Shown: piece after piece, positions 1-14,780 of the stretch
How the letters are laid out: every line of letters starts with the position of its first letter
Numbering within the stretch: the stretch's first letter is position 1
Assembly: GCF_023278565.1 (NCBI RefSeq)
Contig: NC_064675.1
Location: 1,922,001 to 1,986,000, forward strand
Reading direction: 5' to 3'
Source of the DNA: Colletotrichum lupini
Lineage: Eukaryota; Ascomycota; Sordariomycetes; Glomerellales; Glomerellaceae
Length of the DNA stretch: 64,000 nucleotides
Notes under the pieces: generated by a model
The model's database searches: none
Told to the model about the DNA's origin: nothing
Seen by the model: only the letters and a program-made list of their open reading frames with translations
Position numbers and translations under genes: made by a program

Positions 1-130
1 AAAATTCTTGTTAGCGCCTTTTTAAATATAGCCCCTAAGTTCTATTCCTCGATTTCCTATTTATTAATTATATAACTCTAAGTATTTATATAAGGATAGT
101 ACTATACATAAGTTCTTATAAAAGCTACTA
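1..130. repeat. Diverged direct repeat E, copy 1
   Basis: The segment resembles 1646-1780 in the same orientation, including a shared stretch around an 'aagtatttatata.ggatagtac' core. By eye the copies are roughly two thirds identical, and most differences are transitions, as RIP produces. The repeat probably begins left of the window. Confidence 0.5.
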
Positions 131-1645
131 GCTTATTTTAATATAGTTATAAAACTCGTATACTACGGTTTCGTTATTTACTTACTTAATAATAGGCCTT
201 AGTAAGTACTAAGCGAAGTTAGTATTATTTTTAAAAGTTTCTAAGCCGAAGTCTTTTTTTATTATATCGATTTCCTTAGCGAAGCCCTTATTAAGTATAC
301 TATTTACTTATTTAATAACGAGCTTAATATTAGTAAAGTAGGCGCGAGGTAGGGCCTATTTAATAAGAGTAAAGAATTACTAAAAATTATTAAAAGCTTA
401 TACAACGATAGAGCTAGTATAATAAGTAATAAAAGTACTAAGTATAATAATAAATATTTACATAAAAAGAGTATTAAAATAATTATTAAGAACGTTATAA
501 AAACGTAGCTTAATATCTATAATAAATAGCGCTAAGGAAGAGGACTCTTGTTAATAAACTTTTATATATTAGCGTTAGCTTATTAAAGCCCTTTTTTTTT
601 ATTACGTAACTTATTATACCGCGCAATAACTCTTCGTAAATATAATAATAACTTTTTTTTTCTTTTTTTTTAACGCTCTTTAATACTAATTATACCTAGT
701 TAACATTTTTTTATAACTATTCGCTCCGTAGTAAAGAGGAATCCTTATAGCTTCGTACTTAAAATTAAAACGTACTCATAACTTCTATTCAAAAATATTA
801 TACGCGCTTAAATATAGTTCTTTAATATAGCGTTTTAGTAAATTATTTCTTATATAATTATATCCTAAGTCGGGGGCTTAGAAGCCTATTCTATTTTATT
901 ATTTAACCTTTTTAAAAATAATTCTTATTAAACTAGGGTAGCGGGCTATTATTAGCTATTTATATATACAAAGAGGGTTATATATATTTTATTATTAGTA
1001 TTAAGTGCGTATACTATCCTACTTATTATAAATTCCTAAATATCCTTAAATATAGTACCGAATTACTAACCCTAATTCTATTATATATAAAAGTCGATAC
1101 TAGCTATTTTAATATTAAGATTAGCTATCGTAGCCTCGTTTAGTAAAAAGCTAGGAGTTAATAAGAAGCCTTAAGTTATTAAATAATATAAAATGCCTCA
1201 AATATAGCCTTCGTAACTAGCTTATTAATAAAATACTACGGCGTTAATAATAATAAATAACGACGCTTAATAAGAATTCTTTTAGCTATCCGATCCGCTC
1301 TTATTTGAATAGGAATACTTAGGACTAAGGGAATAGCTCCTTTTTAGTATATTAGCCCGCGATTTATCGGAGCTATTATATACTATTAACTAATTATTAT
1401 TTATAATAATATAGTTATTTATAATTTTAATAGCTTTTACCCTTTACTATTTTAATCTACTACTATTTTTATTTAGTTAAATAATTAGAGAACTATCCCT
1501 ACTCTTTTTCGAACCTCGATTTATATAATTAGAATAGACCTTAATAAAATACTAATTAACGTCCTTAAAATACGTAACGTAATTAGAAGCTATATTAAAG
1601 TAGGGTATAACCTTAGTTAATATATAAAAAGCGATATTAGTATTC

Positions 1646-1780
1646 CCCGTTTACGTATTTTTAAATGTATTTCCTAAATTCCGTTTTTTAATTTCTTATT
1701 TAGTAACTATATAGTTTTAAGTATTTATATAGGGATAGTACCGTGCGTATATTTTAATAAACGCTACTTACTAAATTGCG
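1646..1780. repeat. Diverged direct repeat E, copy 2
   Basis: This is the second copy of the repeat at 1-130, in the same orientation, with the same core near 1710-1742. It marks the start of another unit of the same degraded repeat family. Confidence 0.5.
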
Positions 1781-2089
1781 AATATAATTAGTAATAAATA
1801 AGGAAGCTTATCTTAATATATTAAAATAAGGTCGATAATTTCTTTTTTAATTTCAAAAACTTATTTTATACTATGCTTTTAAAAGTAGTTAGGAATAGCT
1901 TTAGGGTTAAAAACGGGCTCGGTTAGAGGACTAACCGGCTCGGAATATTTAATAAGAATAAACGGGATATATTCGTAATATAGTATAGTTTTATATAGGG
2001 CACTTAGTATATAAAGTAATATATATATATTATTATCGTATTTTTAAAAGTTCGAGCTAGACTAGGTAAACTCTTTTAGAAAGTAAGTA

Positions 2090-3020
2090 TAAAAGGCGTC
2101 TACTTTCTTATTTAATTAATAAAAAGTCGACTCTTAGTCCTATAGTAAAAGGGATTTTATATAGCGGCCGCTTATAAAACTATACTTAGTAATATCGCCC
2201 TAGAAATTTATTAGTTATATAAATCGACTTAATATACTATTATTTATTAGTAGCTCTATACTATATCTTATTTATTATAAAAGTCCGGTATAAATAATAT
2301 AGCTAAGGTTAAAAGCGTGTTTAGTATATAGTAATTAGATTTAAAATCGTTAGACTAAACTATAAAAACCCGATCTAATCCGTAGGATAGGAGACAATTT
2401 AGTATTAAGTAACTAAATATAATACGATACTTAACTTCTTAATTTTTTTAAAAATCGGAGGGTAGTTAGGTAGATTTACTTAACTAAGGAGATAAGGCCA
2501 GAGTTCTCTTACTACTTAAAAGCTTATTCCTAAACCCTAATTTTAAGCTTTAAGTTATTTATATAATAATATTAATATATATTTATATAACTAAGCCGCT
2601 ATTTAGTTAACTCTATTTATATAAGGCGAGTATAAAAAAAGCTTAAACGCGGATAATAATAGCTAATATTAGAGCTAATTTAAGTTCTCTTAGCACTTTT
2701 ATTAGAGCGTTTAAGAAGTACTCTAAGGCTATTAGCGGCTCTAACTTAAATAGAGTATTATAAGATTTAGGGTCCGGGATCTTATTATAAATAAGATATA
2801 TTATATATTTAATTAAATCGGAATAAAATCTTATAATAAGAGTTAAAATGCTTAGTAAGATAAGATTTAATTTAGTTAACGGCTTCTTACTCTTTTTATT
2901 ATAAATAACGCTCTTAAGAGTTAGAAAATATAAAAACGGGAGTTCGGTAGCGAAGTATAACTTAAAAATATTAAAAAGTTAATACTATAAATTAACGGTA
3001 AGATAGGTTATTAAAAGGAC
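2090..3020. repeat. Diverged direct repeat D, copy 1
   Basis: This segment aligns by eye with 13930-14780 in the same orientation. Shared landmarks include a 'cgactcttagtcctatag' type block at the left, an 'attaagtaactaaa.ataatacg' block in the middle and a long shared stretch around 2590-2750 matching 14350-14510. Differences are mainly transitions. The element type is unknown. Confidence 0.55.
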
Positions 3021-5989
3021 TTTTCAAATAAGTATAATAATAATACGTTTATTCAAGGACGTTATATCTTTAAGCTTCTTTATTTACTTCTAAATATACC
3101 CGACTTTTATTACCTACCTTAGTATAATTAATAACTTTAATCGTTTTATTAAAAATGGTTTTAAATTAAAAAACTCGTAATTATATCCTATTTTAATATA
3201 TATATTATAAAGTAATCTGTTATTATTATTATTATATTTAGTTTTAGATTTCCTATATTTTAAATAAGCTATACTAAATTTTATTAGTAGTTATATAGCT
3301 TTAGAGGGTCTTTTAGTACTTAAGCCTCTTACTAAGGTCGCTTTTAAGTTATTACCGTTAGGTATAATAAAACCCTAAAATATAGCTATTTTTAAAGCTT
3401 ATTTACTTATTAGCTTTACTATAATAAGAGTTATAGAAGTATTCTCTTATTAGGTTAAGGGTTTATAATATCTTTTTTTTAATATAGCCTAAGTAAAGAG
3501 CGCTATAAGTACATTATCGGAGTCCGAGATAGGAAATAGTAAAGACTTAATATATAGTTAAATGGAAATTATAACGGTTAGGTTTATTATAGACCTATAG
3601 AGCTAGTAAGGGGAGTAAGTAACGGGGTATATAAATAATAAAGAGGGTAAAATACGCAGAGCTAGAAGGTAATAGCTACTATTTATTAAAATAAAAGAAT
3701 ATACGTTAAGTTTCTAAGCATAACTAAAATTACTAAATAGCTAAAGGGCTTATAGTTAAACAAACAACTTCTATTTACTTTTTAAAAATAAAGAGCATAA
3801 GCTCTAATAATAGTTATTAGTACTGAGAAGTCGAGGTCGATTATTTATATAAGGATAAAAAGAGTTAACTTACTAAAAGTTTCTAAGGGCAAAACGAGAA
3901 AACTAAGGATATAGAATTTAAAAATTAAACGAGGTAAAGTATAGCTATTTTAAATAATAGTAATTATTTTAATATTTATATACCCGTAATATAGGCTAGG
4001 GAGGGTAGAACCCTAGTTTATTATTAATTATTATACCGTCGGCCTTTAGATTAAGTATATACCTATTTTTAATAGCTATTACTACTTACTTACCTTTTTT
4101 TACTTATTCTCCCTCGTTTTTAACTAGGGGTCTTATAAAATATTTTAGCTCTTAGTAAATATAATTAATAATATAGTTTTAAAAAGGTAAAGCTATTATA
4201 AATAAAGATATTTTTATAGCTTAATATATATCTAGCCGGCCTCTTCCGCTTTTTAACTACTAAAACCCCTTAGTATTAGCTTTTTCTTTTTTTTTAGTCT
4301 AAGATTAGGATATTCTTATAACTTTCCTAACGCCTTCGTTTAAGGTACTAGATAATATACCTTCCCCTTTTATATTCTCTTATAATTTTTAATATAAATA
4401 CGTAGTTAAAACTACTTATCCTCGCTAATAATAAAGTAAATAAAAGCTTTAAAGGACTGTTTAAGCTTTATTATTGTAATTCTAGCCTAAGGAGGTACTA
4501 TTCTTTATTTTAACGAGTTAGCTAAGGAGAAATATTAGCTTAGGCCTAAAGATTATAATTACGGTAGTTAATAAGTTTAAAGAAGTAATAATATATATAT
4601 TACTAAAGAGTATTAAGTTCTATATAATAATAATCTAATACTATATTAATTCCCTGTCTAAGACGTATTATATTAGAAGTAGATATTATTAGATCGGCTT
4701 TAATATACGAGGTAATTATATTGATTTTCCATAATAAACCGTAATAATAATTAAATAAGCTAGGAAGGAAAGAATATAAAAAAGAATAGAAAATAAATTA
4801 AAAGATAAACTCTTACTCTAATATAATTAGTTTATTTTTTATTTTTTAAAAATAGCCGCCCTCTCCCTCTATAAATATTAGCTTATATAATAAGTATACT
4901 TAAATAGTTTATTAATACTAAAAGAGGGTCGAATAACGGTAAGCGTTAGGCTTAATGCTCTAATTTTATTTATATATAACTATCCTAATAATCTCATATC
5001 CTTATTTTAAAACGCCTATTTAATATAGCTTATATCTTTATTAACTTTAATAAGTATATTAATTATATAACCCTTTATAATAATATTTTACTTATAAATT
5101 CGTATTACCTCGTTAAATTTCTATATATCTATTTAAGATTAGGTACTAGGGTAGCCCTTAATAGTAGAGTTATAGTAGAGTTATAAATATTTTTATATAA
5201 TATTATAAATTAAATATACTAAGTTTAACATTAAGCTACTAAAAATAATTAGTATACTTTGTTATAGCTATTAAAGTCCGATATTAAAGTATGTTTTATA
5301 AAGCTATTGGAATTTATAATATAGCTAGAGCCTAAAGTTTTTTTAAATAGGGGTAACTATTTTTTAAGGTATTTACGCTAGCGTCGTAACTTTATTATTT
5401 ACTTATTAAGTTAGCTCAGGGTATTAGATTATAAGCTAGCTCGGACCTAAAAATATTTATTAGGTTATATACGTAATATAGTTAAATAAGAGTAAAGTAA
5501 TAAGTATTTAAATAGTATATACCCACTAATAAGCTAGTATAAGTATTTATAATATAAAACGTAAATATATAGAAAATAAGCTATTTAATACTAACTTTAG
5601 TAAACTTTTTTAGTAGGGTACGAACATTCTTAGTAAAGAAGTACTAATTAAAGTTAATACGTTCGTTGGTTATTGAAGAATTTATAAAATAGAAGAAGCT
5701 AAGGATCTAATTAAAAAAGAGTATAAAAAGATCTTTAATTAATTATAATACGTTTTAAATTAAAAAAAAAAGGGAATTGCGGTAGTTTAAGGGGCTAGAG
5801 GGTCTATTTAAATACTAAACGTTAGTAATAAGGACTAGGTTAAGTATAATTAATATCTATACAGGACGTTTAAGAGAAGATTAAGTATAATTCTTACGGG
5901 CTTATTATAATTTAACCTAGTGGATCCGAGTCTAATTAAAACTTAATAACTAGCCTAAGTTAAACTTACTATTTAAAAATATCTTATTT

Positions 5990-7750
5990 TTATACGAAGT
6001 TATATTATTATACCGTTTATATAAGTAGCTACTCGTATTTATAAATTAATTTTGTTAGTAAGGTAATAAAATACGTAGCTTAGCGAGTTATTATTTATAA
6101 TATATAAAATAATTTTTTTAGCGCTTTACTTATAAGTAGGTTTTATTATAATAAGGGTTAGGGATCTTACCGTTAGCTTTAATTAGTATTATAATACTCT
6201 TAATATTATTAGTATTAGTAAGAGTAGTAGTAAGTCCGCTAGAAGCGCTAGTAAGAGCTCTATAGTAACTAAAAAAGCTAATAATATATTTAGTTTAATT
6301 AATATTATTTATATTATTAAAAGTAATATAGCTAGTACTACGGGGAGAGGTTATTTTAAACTAAGGCCTAGCTATATTAGCGGGTATAGAATATAAAATA
6401 AAAGAAATATATTTAAATACCGGGGTAGGCGTAATAAGCTAAAAGTAAGAAGTACTTATCGTAGTTAGGGGTAATATAGACTAAGTATTATACGTTTAGA
6501 GTAGGGGAGGGCGCTTATTTATATATTAATAAGGATTATAAAGTAGCTATTATTAATACTAAAATAGTATTATATTGGTTTAAGAAGTTAGCGTACTAAG
6601 AATTATGAAAGTACTAAGAGTATAGGGGTTATTACGGTTTATTAGGTTTATAATAGTAAGGGTTTGCGGCTATAAAAGTAATAGAGTTTAATAAAATAGT
6701 AAACGTTTAGTTTATTAAAATTAATAAAATATAATAGTAGGACGTAATAAATAAAAAATAGAGTTCGTATTTATATTATTAATAAAGTACTAAGGAGCGT
6801 CTATATTATCCGTAATAAGCCTATCGGATTTTTATTAAAATAAAGCCCCGTAGTATAACTTATTTATTACGAAATTAAAACGCGTTCTTATATTTATATA
6901 AGATCGTTAAGAATATTATATATTACTGAGTAACGAAAATAGTTATGTTACTAGTCTAATTAAAAATATCGCTACTAAGTAAAAAGTAAAATATACTCTA
7001 AGTATTTAGTAAAGCTTAGTTAGAAACTTTTTTAAAATAAGCTTTTTATTAAATAAAGAGCGGATACTTTATAATAATAAAATAAGGCTATAATTAATCC
7101 TATAAGAAGTTCTTTTAAAGAGGACTAAGAAAAGAACTTATATAAACGGATACTTTTTAGTTTTATAATTCTCTTTGCGAGTTTCTTTATATAAAAAATA
7201 AGATTATTAAGTATTTAATAAGGGGGATTATAAAGCGTATACTTAAGAAAAAAAACCTCGACCTTATTAGGGTAGTAACGGAGATAAATAGTAAAAGAAT
7301 TATTAAATAATAGCTAATTTAGTATTAACCCGAGAACTAAGTCTCGGTCTATATAGTCTACTTAGTAATAGATCTACTTTTCTAGCGTTTAATAAGGGTA
7401 TAGAGGTATTTATAAATAGTATAGGCTAATAAAATAAAGATAATAAAGTAGTTTCTAGATTAGTAACCAGAATAAAAAACTAATACTCTTATTACTAATA
7501 AAAAGCGTAGATATTTTATTAAGTATATTATTAAATAGAATTTAAAGCGGGCTACTCGTATTACTTAGTAAATAGTAAAGAACGGCGTATTAGTATAAGA
7601 GATAATAAGTCCTTAATTATAACGACTAGCTACTTTAGTTCGTCGCTATACGACGCTAATAAAAGATAAACCCTATTAATAAGAAAAGAGTCTAAGGGTC
7701 GGAGTATCCTTATATAAATAAGTATTAGTACGAATAATAATAGTAATAAC
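5990..7750. repeat. Diverged direct repeat C, copy 1
   Basis: This segment aligns with 10220-11720 in the same orientation, about 4.2 kb away. Landmarks are 'gcgtaataagctaa' near 6427 against 10375, 'cttagtaaatagtaaagaacggcgta' type sequence near 7570 against 11550, and 'tcgtcgctata.acgcta' near 7640 against 11620. Copy 1 carries extra sequence near 6180-6380. I could not recognise any encoded protein. Confidence 0.6.
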
Positions 7751-10219
7751 GCCGTATAAACACCTACCCCCTTAGCTTTTTTTTTAGGGTAGGGATACTA
7801 ATATAATTAATATTAGCCTATTACTCTACTTATTTAATAAGGGCCTAGTATAAAATACGAATAGCTTTTTCAATAACGCTACTTTTTATAGTACGCAAAT
7901 TATTAGCTATAATAATAATATATTAAATTAGCGAGCGCACTAAAATAATAAATACGATAAGTAAGACTCGGGGTTAATAATAATAGCTAGCTAGGCATAA
8001 TAGCTATATAAATAAGAGGTATTACCCGTTCTCTTATTTTCCTTCTTATTTTCTTAAGTTCTAATAAAACCCCGCTAACGTACGATTATTAGCCCTTTAG
8101 CTAGTTAGTTATTTATTAAGGTTTAATAATTAATAAAGTATAAATACTTTTGCGGGGCTACTATTCCTGAATAGTAGAGCTAGTACTACTTTGCGTAATA
8201 TATATTTTTAGGTTCGATACGTAGAATTATTGTAGACGATCGCCCTATTAATAAATCTATTTATATTTAAATAACCGCGCTATTATTTAAATATATAATA
8301 ATTTAGTAAAGTTCTTAGCTATCTTAAATACTTACTTAGTCCGCGATTTTTATTTTTTATTATAGTTTATTTAAAAAACTATAGTTATATTCGTAGCTAT
8401 TTTAGCTTTATATATTACGATTACGACCCTTATATAGGCTTTATTTAGGATTATTATTATAAGGGCTAAATACGTATAGACGTCTAACTAATAATAAGAT
8501 AATACGCAATCGAAGTCTAATTTTAATACTAATTAAAATACGGTATTTTTATATTTATTTTTTAATTTTATTTTAGAGCGAAAACGTATAGTATTTAATA
8601 AGACGAAGCGCAGTCCTACTATATTATTTCTTAAAAATGCGGTACTTAAAGAAAAATAGTATTTAAATAAGGAGCTATAACTAATAAAACTAATTCCTAT
8701 ATATCGTTCGAGGGGGTTTATATTTTATTATAAGTTTAAGTCCTGTTTTATTAAGTTTAATAATACCGAAATAATAGTTAAATAACTTAATACTCGTCCT
8801 ATTAATTAAGAATAATTAAGAGTAATAAGAAGGGTATTTACGCCGGGCTTATCCTAATTAAGAACTAATATATTAAAGCGGATAATATTTAAGAATTAAA
8901 TAACAAAACGAACTTTAAGCTTATTTATAAATAATAATAGCCCTTAATAAGTCTATATTAAATACTATTATAAGAGTATTAATTTATTTTTTATTTTTTA
9001 ATACTCCTTAATTAGTAAAGTTTTATAATAGCTTATTAATAAATACTCTTTACTAGAGCGTATATAAAGGTATATATTTTATAACTTCTTAGAGCTACTA
9101 TACTATTATTTACCCGCTTTACTTAAATATATATTAATATTTATTTATTAAGCATACTCTATAATAGCTCTCTTATATAATACTATACTAGCTTTTAAAT
9201 ATATTTAGATTAAATAAATTAGTAATATAATAATAAACTAGCGAAGTACCTACTTTATAATAAAGATTTTATATTAACGGCTACGTATAATAGCTATTAC
9301 TTTAAGGCCCGCGAAATATAAATATCCGTTTTATAATATTAATCCTTAATAGTTAGTAATAAGGCTTAAATTAAAGGCCCGCTATATTATTATTTTACTA
9401 TTCTAGCCCGTTTAGACGCTTTATAATAACTATACTATTATAAAAAGTCTCTTTATATTTAGACCCTATTTTAGTTTGCGCGGGAATTAATTATAACTAT
9501 ATTTAATTAATACTTAGATAGTACTCCTATATAGAAATAAGGAATCGACGCTACGTTTATTCGTACTTATAGTATTCTATACCTACGCTAAAAATTATTA
9601 ATCTTTATAATAGTATTACTATTTACCTTACTACTTTACTATTTCTTCCTCTTTTTTATTAAACTAGTAGTCTTTTTTTTAAGACTATATTAAATATTCT
9701 ACCCTTAGATAGCGATCTAGTTAATATAAATATATAGCCTGCGTATAGTATACTTATTTAAGATAGGTAATTTCTTAACGACTAAGAGTATTAGTAAGGT
9801 AATCCGATAGCTATCGTTAAGAACGGTATAAAAAAGGATCTTATTAATACGATTTATATTTTTAAATTCCGTACTAAATAGCGTATACTCGTACCTTTAT
9901 ATATATATTTAACTTTTTATTACTACTACTATTAAAAGAAGCTCTCTTTATTAATTTATATAAGGTATTCCGGATCTAGAGGTAATAACGTTTTATACTC
10001 GTATTACTAGCGACATTTATAAAAAGTCTTTTTAAATACTGTATTTCTTAGTAACTATCGTTTCTAAATAGCGCCTTTTTTAATATAAGCTAGAGAGTAA
10101 GATAAGTAACTAGTATTAATTAGATTACTTTAATAAATAGAGCGCTCCTAGGAGCGATACTTAAGAATATTCTTTTATAAAGAAGTATTATAATAGAATA
10201 TACGCTTATAAAGACGGTT

Positions 10220-11720
10220 ATTTATATTTATTAAGTATTTATATTAGCTAAGGAATAAGCTACGTAAGTTAGTAAGTTATTACTCACGGAGTAATAAATA
10301 GTACTTTATATAAAAATAGGTCTTAGTTTAATAAGGGTAAGAGAATTTATTATAAGTATTAAATGCCGAAATAAGCGTAATAAGCTAAGAATAGGAAAGA
10401 GCTATCGTAATTTAGGGCTATATAAATTAAGTACTATATACCTAGGTTAGGGAGAAAAATTAGGTTATTTAGTAATAATAACCATAAAGCTATTATTATT
10501 ATATATCGTTTTAAGAGCGTAAAGTATTAAGAGGAGTAAGGGGATTAGAAGGGCTACTTTTATATATATTATATAAGGCTACGGATATTTATAGTTATAA
10601 TAATATTAATATTTAGTAAGATAGTAAGAAAGTAGTATATTAAATGTAATAAGGCATCTTAGTAAAGGGTAACGAATAAGAAAATAAAATAGTATTAAGA
10701 TTATTAAGTTAGTACTAAGAAGCGTCTATACTTTTTATAATAGGGCTATTAACTTATTATTAAGATATAAGGTATACTAAGGAATTAAAACGGATTTTAA
10801 TACTTATTTAAAGTTTATTAAAGGTCTCGTAATAGTCCCTAAATAATAACAGGTAAGTCGGTAATCTAAGCTAAAATATTACTAAGGACAAAAAGAAATA
10901 TAAATATAAATAGAGTATAACTAGCGAGAGATATAAGCTTAGATAAACCGTACTAAATATTATTATAAAGGGGGTCGAAATAGGACTATAAGCGTCGATA
11001 TTCTTATTTTTATCTTTTCCCCCCGTTTTTTTAAAGCTAAAAAAAAAAAAAAAGCAAGCCTTAAAAACTAAAAATTAAAATCTATTAAGTATTTAATATA
11101 TTATAAAGATAAACTAAAAAAAAGGAGTGTGCGTAAGAGAAAGGGGGAATATTATCTTTATTAAGATAGTATTAAGGATATACTTTATAAGACTTATTAA
11201 GCTATAGCTTTCGGCGCTTATTTACGAAGTAAAAGAGGCAAAAGGAGAAAAAATATAAGCTATCGTACTTTGTAAAAGTAAGTATTCGAGGGTAACCTAG
11301 TTAAAATAGTATAATAATATAATTAGCTTATATTATTCGAGTTTATTTACTTTATATCCTTAATTAAACCTAATATAAAAGCGGAATAAAGCGGTTAGAG
11401 TTACTATAAGTAGTATAGCTTAATAAGGGGAAGATATAAGAGTAATAAGTAACTAGAATAGATAAGTAAAATACTCTATTATTAACGAGAAGCGTAAGTG
11501 CTCTTATTAGAGTTTTATTAAATAAAGTCTATTACGTACCTCTCGTACTACTTAGTAAATAATACAAAACGGCGTACTAAAATAGGGGTAAGTAAGTACT
11601 TAACTATACTTACTAACTACCCCGGTTCGTCGCTATATAACGCTAGCGTATATAATATATTAAGCCTAGGGGTATACTATAATATTTTTAAAGATTTTAA
11701 GTATAAACGTAAATAGTAAT
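10220..11720. repeat. Diverged direct repeat C, copy 2
   Basis: This is the second copy of the repeat at 5990-7750. It lacks about 200 bases present in copy 1 and contains a 16-base A run at 11039-11054. Differences between the copies are mostly C/T and G/A. Confidence 0.6.
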
Positions 11721-13929
11721 AATAGCGTATATATACTTTTTTATTAACCCGTTCGTAAGGGGTTCGAAAATATAAATATAGCGGGGTCGGTCTATACTTT
11801 ACTAATTAATTAAGAGTATAAATTATTTTTTAAATAGCGCTAGTTATTAGCGCGCGGATTATTAGCTATTTTAATAATATTTTAAAATTAATAAGCGTAG
11901 TTTTTTAATAAATTAACGGTTTACTTAGTTATAACGGTTAGTAAGATATAGGGGCCGCTATTTTAAATTAAGTAAAAACTAGTATTACTTTAGAATATTA
12001 GAATAAGCTTATACTATTTATAAATATAAATATACGCCTTTACGTATAAAGTATCGAATTCTTATAATAAAGTACCCCGTATACGGATTAAGCTAGATTC
12101 TATTTATATAAAATAGCTTAAACGAAGTTAAGCCGGCCTAACGTATATATATATATAATTACTTAACGATACTACTCTTATTATTAATTTTTAATTAACG
12201 GGATAGGCTACTACGAGTATAAGTAATTATATTACTACTTCTATACCTAGCGGCCCCTTTTTATAAAAGTTTTTACTTTTTCTAAACCCTTACCTAGCTC
12301 GCTAATTATATTTTATATTGTAAGCCGTCCTTAAGATTATAGTTACATTTATAGCTATTTTAGCCCTATATATTTCGATCTTAAATCTTATATAAGCTCT
12401 ATTTAGGATTATTATTATAATAGGTAAATATATAAGCTTAATTTAAGTCTATTCTTTTATAACCCCCTCTAGACCCGGACTTGAAATTAACTTTATTAAT
12501 ATATTCTTAAATCGAGCTAGCTAGTTAGACCGCTTATAGGATCGTTTTTAAAAATAGGGTGCTATTATTAGTAATATACTTAGTAGCTCGGTATCTATCG
12601 TATTTATAATTAATCTATCTATTTACTTTTATTAATAACGCGCTAGTCTTATATTTATTTTTATCGAGATTATATCGATTCTTAAGGCCTAGCTATTTCT
12701 ATTTTATACTCTATATTTATTATATAGTATGTTTATTAATAATAGTTCTTATTAGCGTTTTAAGTATACCCTTAGTATATACTTAATAGTCCTTTTTAAA
12801 CGCGCGCTAAAAAATACTAGGCTGCGCTTGTTAATACCGAGACCCTCTTATGAGTAATTCTCAAGACTTACTTATATCGACGTAACTACACGAGTTAATA
12901 AACTTTTTAAGTTTATTATAGCGTCTTAAAAGCTATATGGGCTTTAGTTTCGAGATCCGAATTCTAACTTATTTCCTTATTATTAAAAAGTATAGTATTA
13001 AAATAGTATAAGTATACTAATAGACTTATAAGTATACTAATCCGAGCGTATATAAAAAATAAGATCCTTAGAAGCTTTTATACTACTCTAAGCTACTTTG
13101 CCATTTCTAAATAGTATCCTATTTATATATATTATATTTAGTCTCTTTTAAGTTAAGTAGGACGGGCTCGACTTAATTATATTATAAAATTAATTACTAA
13201 GATCGATAAGTCTAAAAAGGTACTTCGCTTTAGTAATAAATAGTAGTTCGAGGGGGATGCTTATATAGTCGCTATACTTATTATTTATACTAAGCTTTTT
13301 CCGAGTTAATTCTTTTTTTTTATTTTACTAAGTAACGGAATTCGTTATTATACCCTCTTATAAAGCTGCGATTTATTAAATAATAGTCTTAGATACGGAT
13401 TACTACCCTAATAAAATAGGGGATTAAATATATTTTATAATCCTAAGTTCGGTATATAACTTTTACTTCCGGTAGTAAACTTAAAAATATTATTAAATAT
13501 AATACCTAACTACCGGCCCTATTAATATCGTATATAGACGTTAGGCTTTAATTCGTTTACGTTTATATTAGCTATTTTTATTTCGTTTTATAATAAGCCG
13601 ATTATTAATGAAAAAGTATAAGTTAAGGAGTTATAAGAGCCGGCTTATTAATAAATTAGCTAGGGATCCCCTCGCCTATCCTAATTATTATTATACCTAT
13701 TTTATTAAATACTTAAAGAATTATCTTTATTTTACTTAGAACCTTTATATTTATAATTAGAGTTAATTTAAGTAAGATATTAATCTATGCTTTTTAAGTA
13801 TATAATATAATTAGATACTAAGTTAAAATAAAGTATAGCTTTTATTAATACTTAGTAAGTAATAGTAGTTAGCTACTAGTTATTAAATATCGGTCTCGAA
13901 TTCCGCCTTAGTCTATTTCTTAACTAAGT

Positions 13930-14780
13930 TAGTAAAAGGTCGACTTTTAGTCCTATAGCGGCGTCCTTTTTTTTATTTTAATATTACGTCTATTTAAAAG
14001 GCTATATTTAGAAATACTACCTTAGATTTTAATTAGGCTAACGAATCGGCCGAGAACGCTATTTTTAAATACTTCTTTAATTCCTTATTTTATAAGTAGC
14101 GGTATTTAAATAAGAATGCCACTACCTAAGTTAAAAGCTTTATTACTATATAATAACTATTTTAAAAAGTTATAAGCTTAAATAGTAAGTACTTAGCTTA
14201 ATATATAATATATAAGCTAATAGAGGATTAAGTAACTAAACGTAATACGGCGCCTCGACTCTTAATCTTATTAATAACGCGAGGGTGCTTATATAGATCT
14301 AAGTTTTATAATTTAAATTATCCGCGTAGCGAAGTTAACGTATATTTATATAGCTAGGCTATTATTTAGCTAACTCTATTTATATAAGCTTAGTATAAAA
14401 AAAGCTTAGACTCGAATAATAATAACTAATATTATAGCTAATTTAACTTTTCTTAATACTTTTATAAGAGTATTTACGAAGTACTTTAATATTACTAATA
14501 GCTATAGCCTAAGTAAAGTACTACGAAACCTTAGGCTTACGATCTTATAATATATTATATATATAATATATTCAATTAAGTCGGGATAAAATCTTATAAT
14601 AAAAGTTAAAATACCTAATAGGGTTAGATTTAATTCGTTTAATAGCTTCTCGTTATCTTTATTATAAATAATACCCTTAAAAGTTAAGAGATATAAAAAC
14701 GAGAGTTCGGTAGTAAAGTTTAATTAATAAAAGTTAAAAAGTTAGTACTATATATTAATAATAAGATAAGGTCCCGAAAT
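13930..14780. repeat. Diverged direct repeat D, copy 2
   Basis: This is the second copy of the repeat at 2090-3020, same orientation. The best match is a stretch of about 160 bases starting near 14350. Confidence 0.55.
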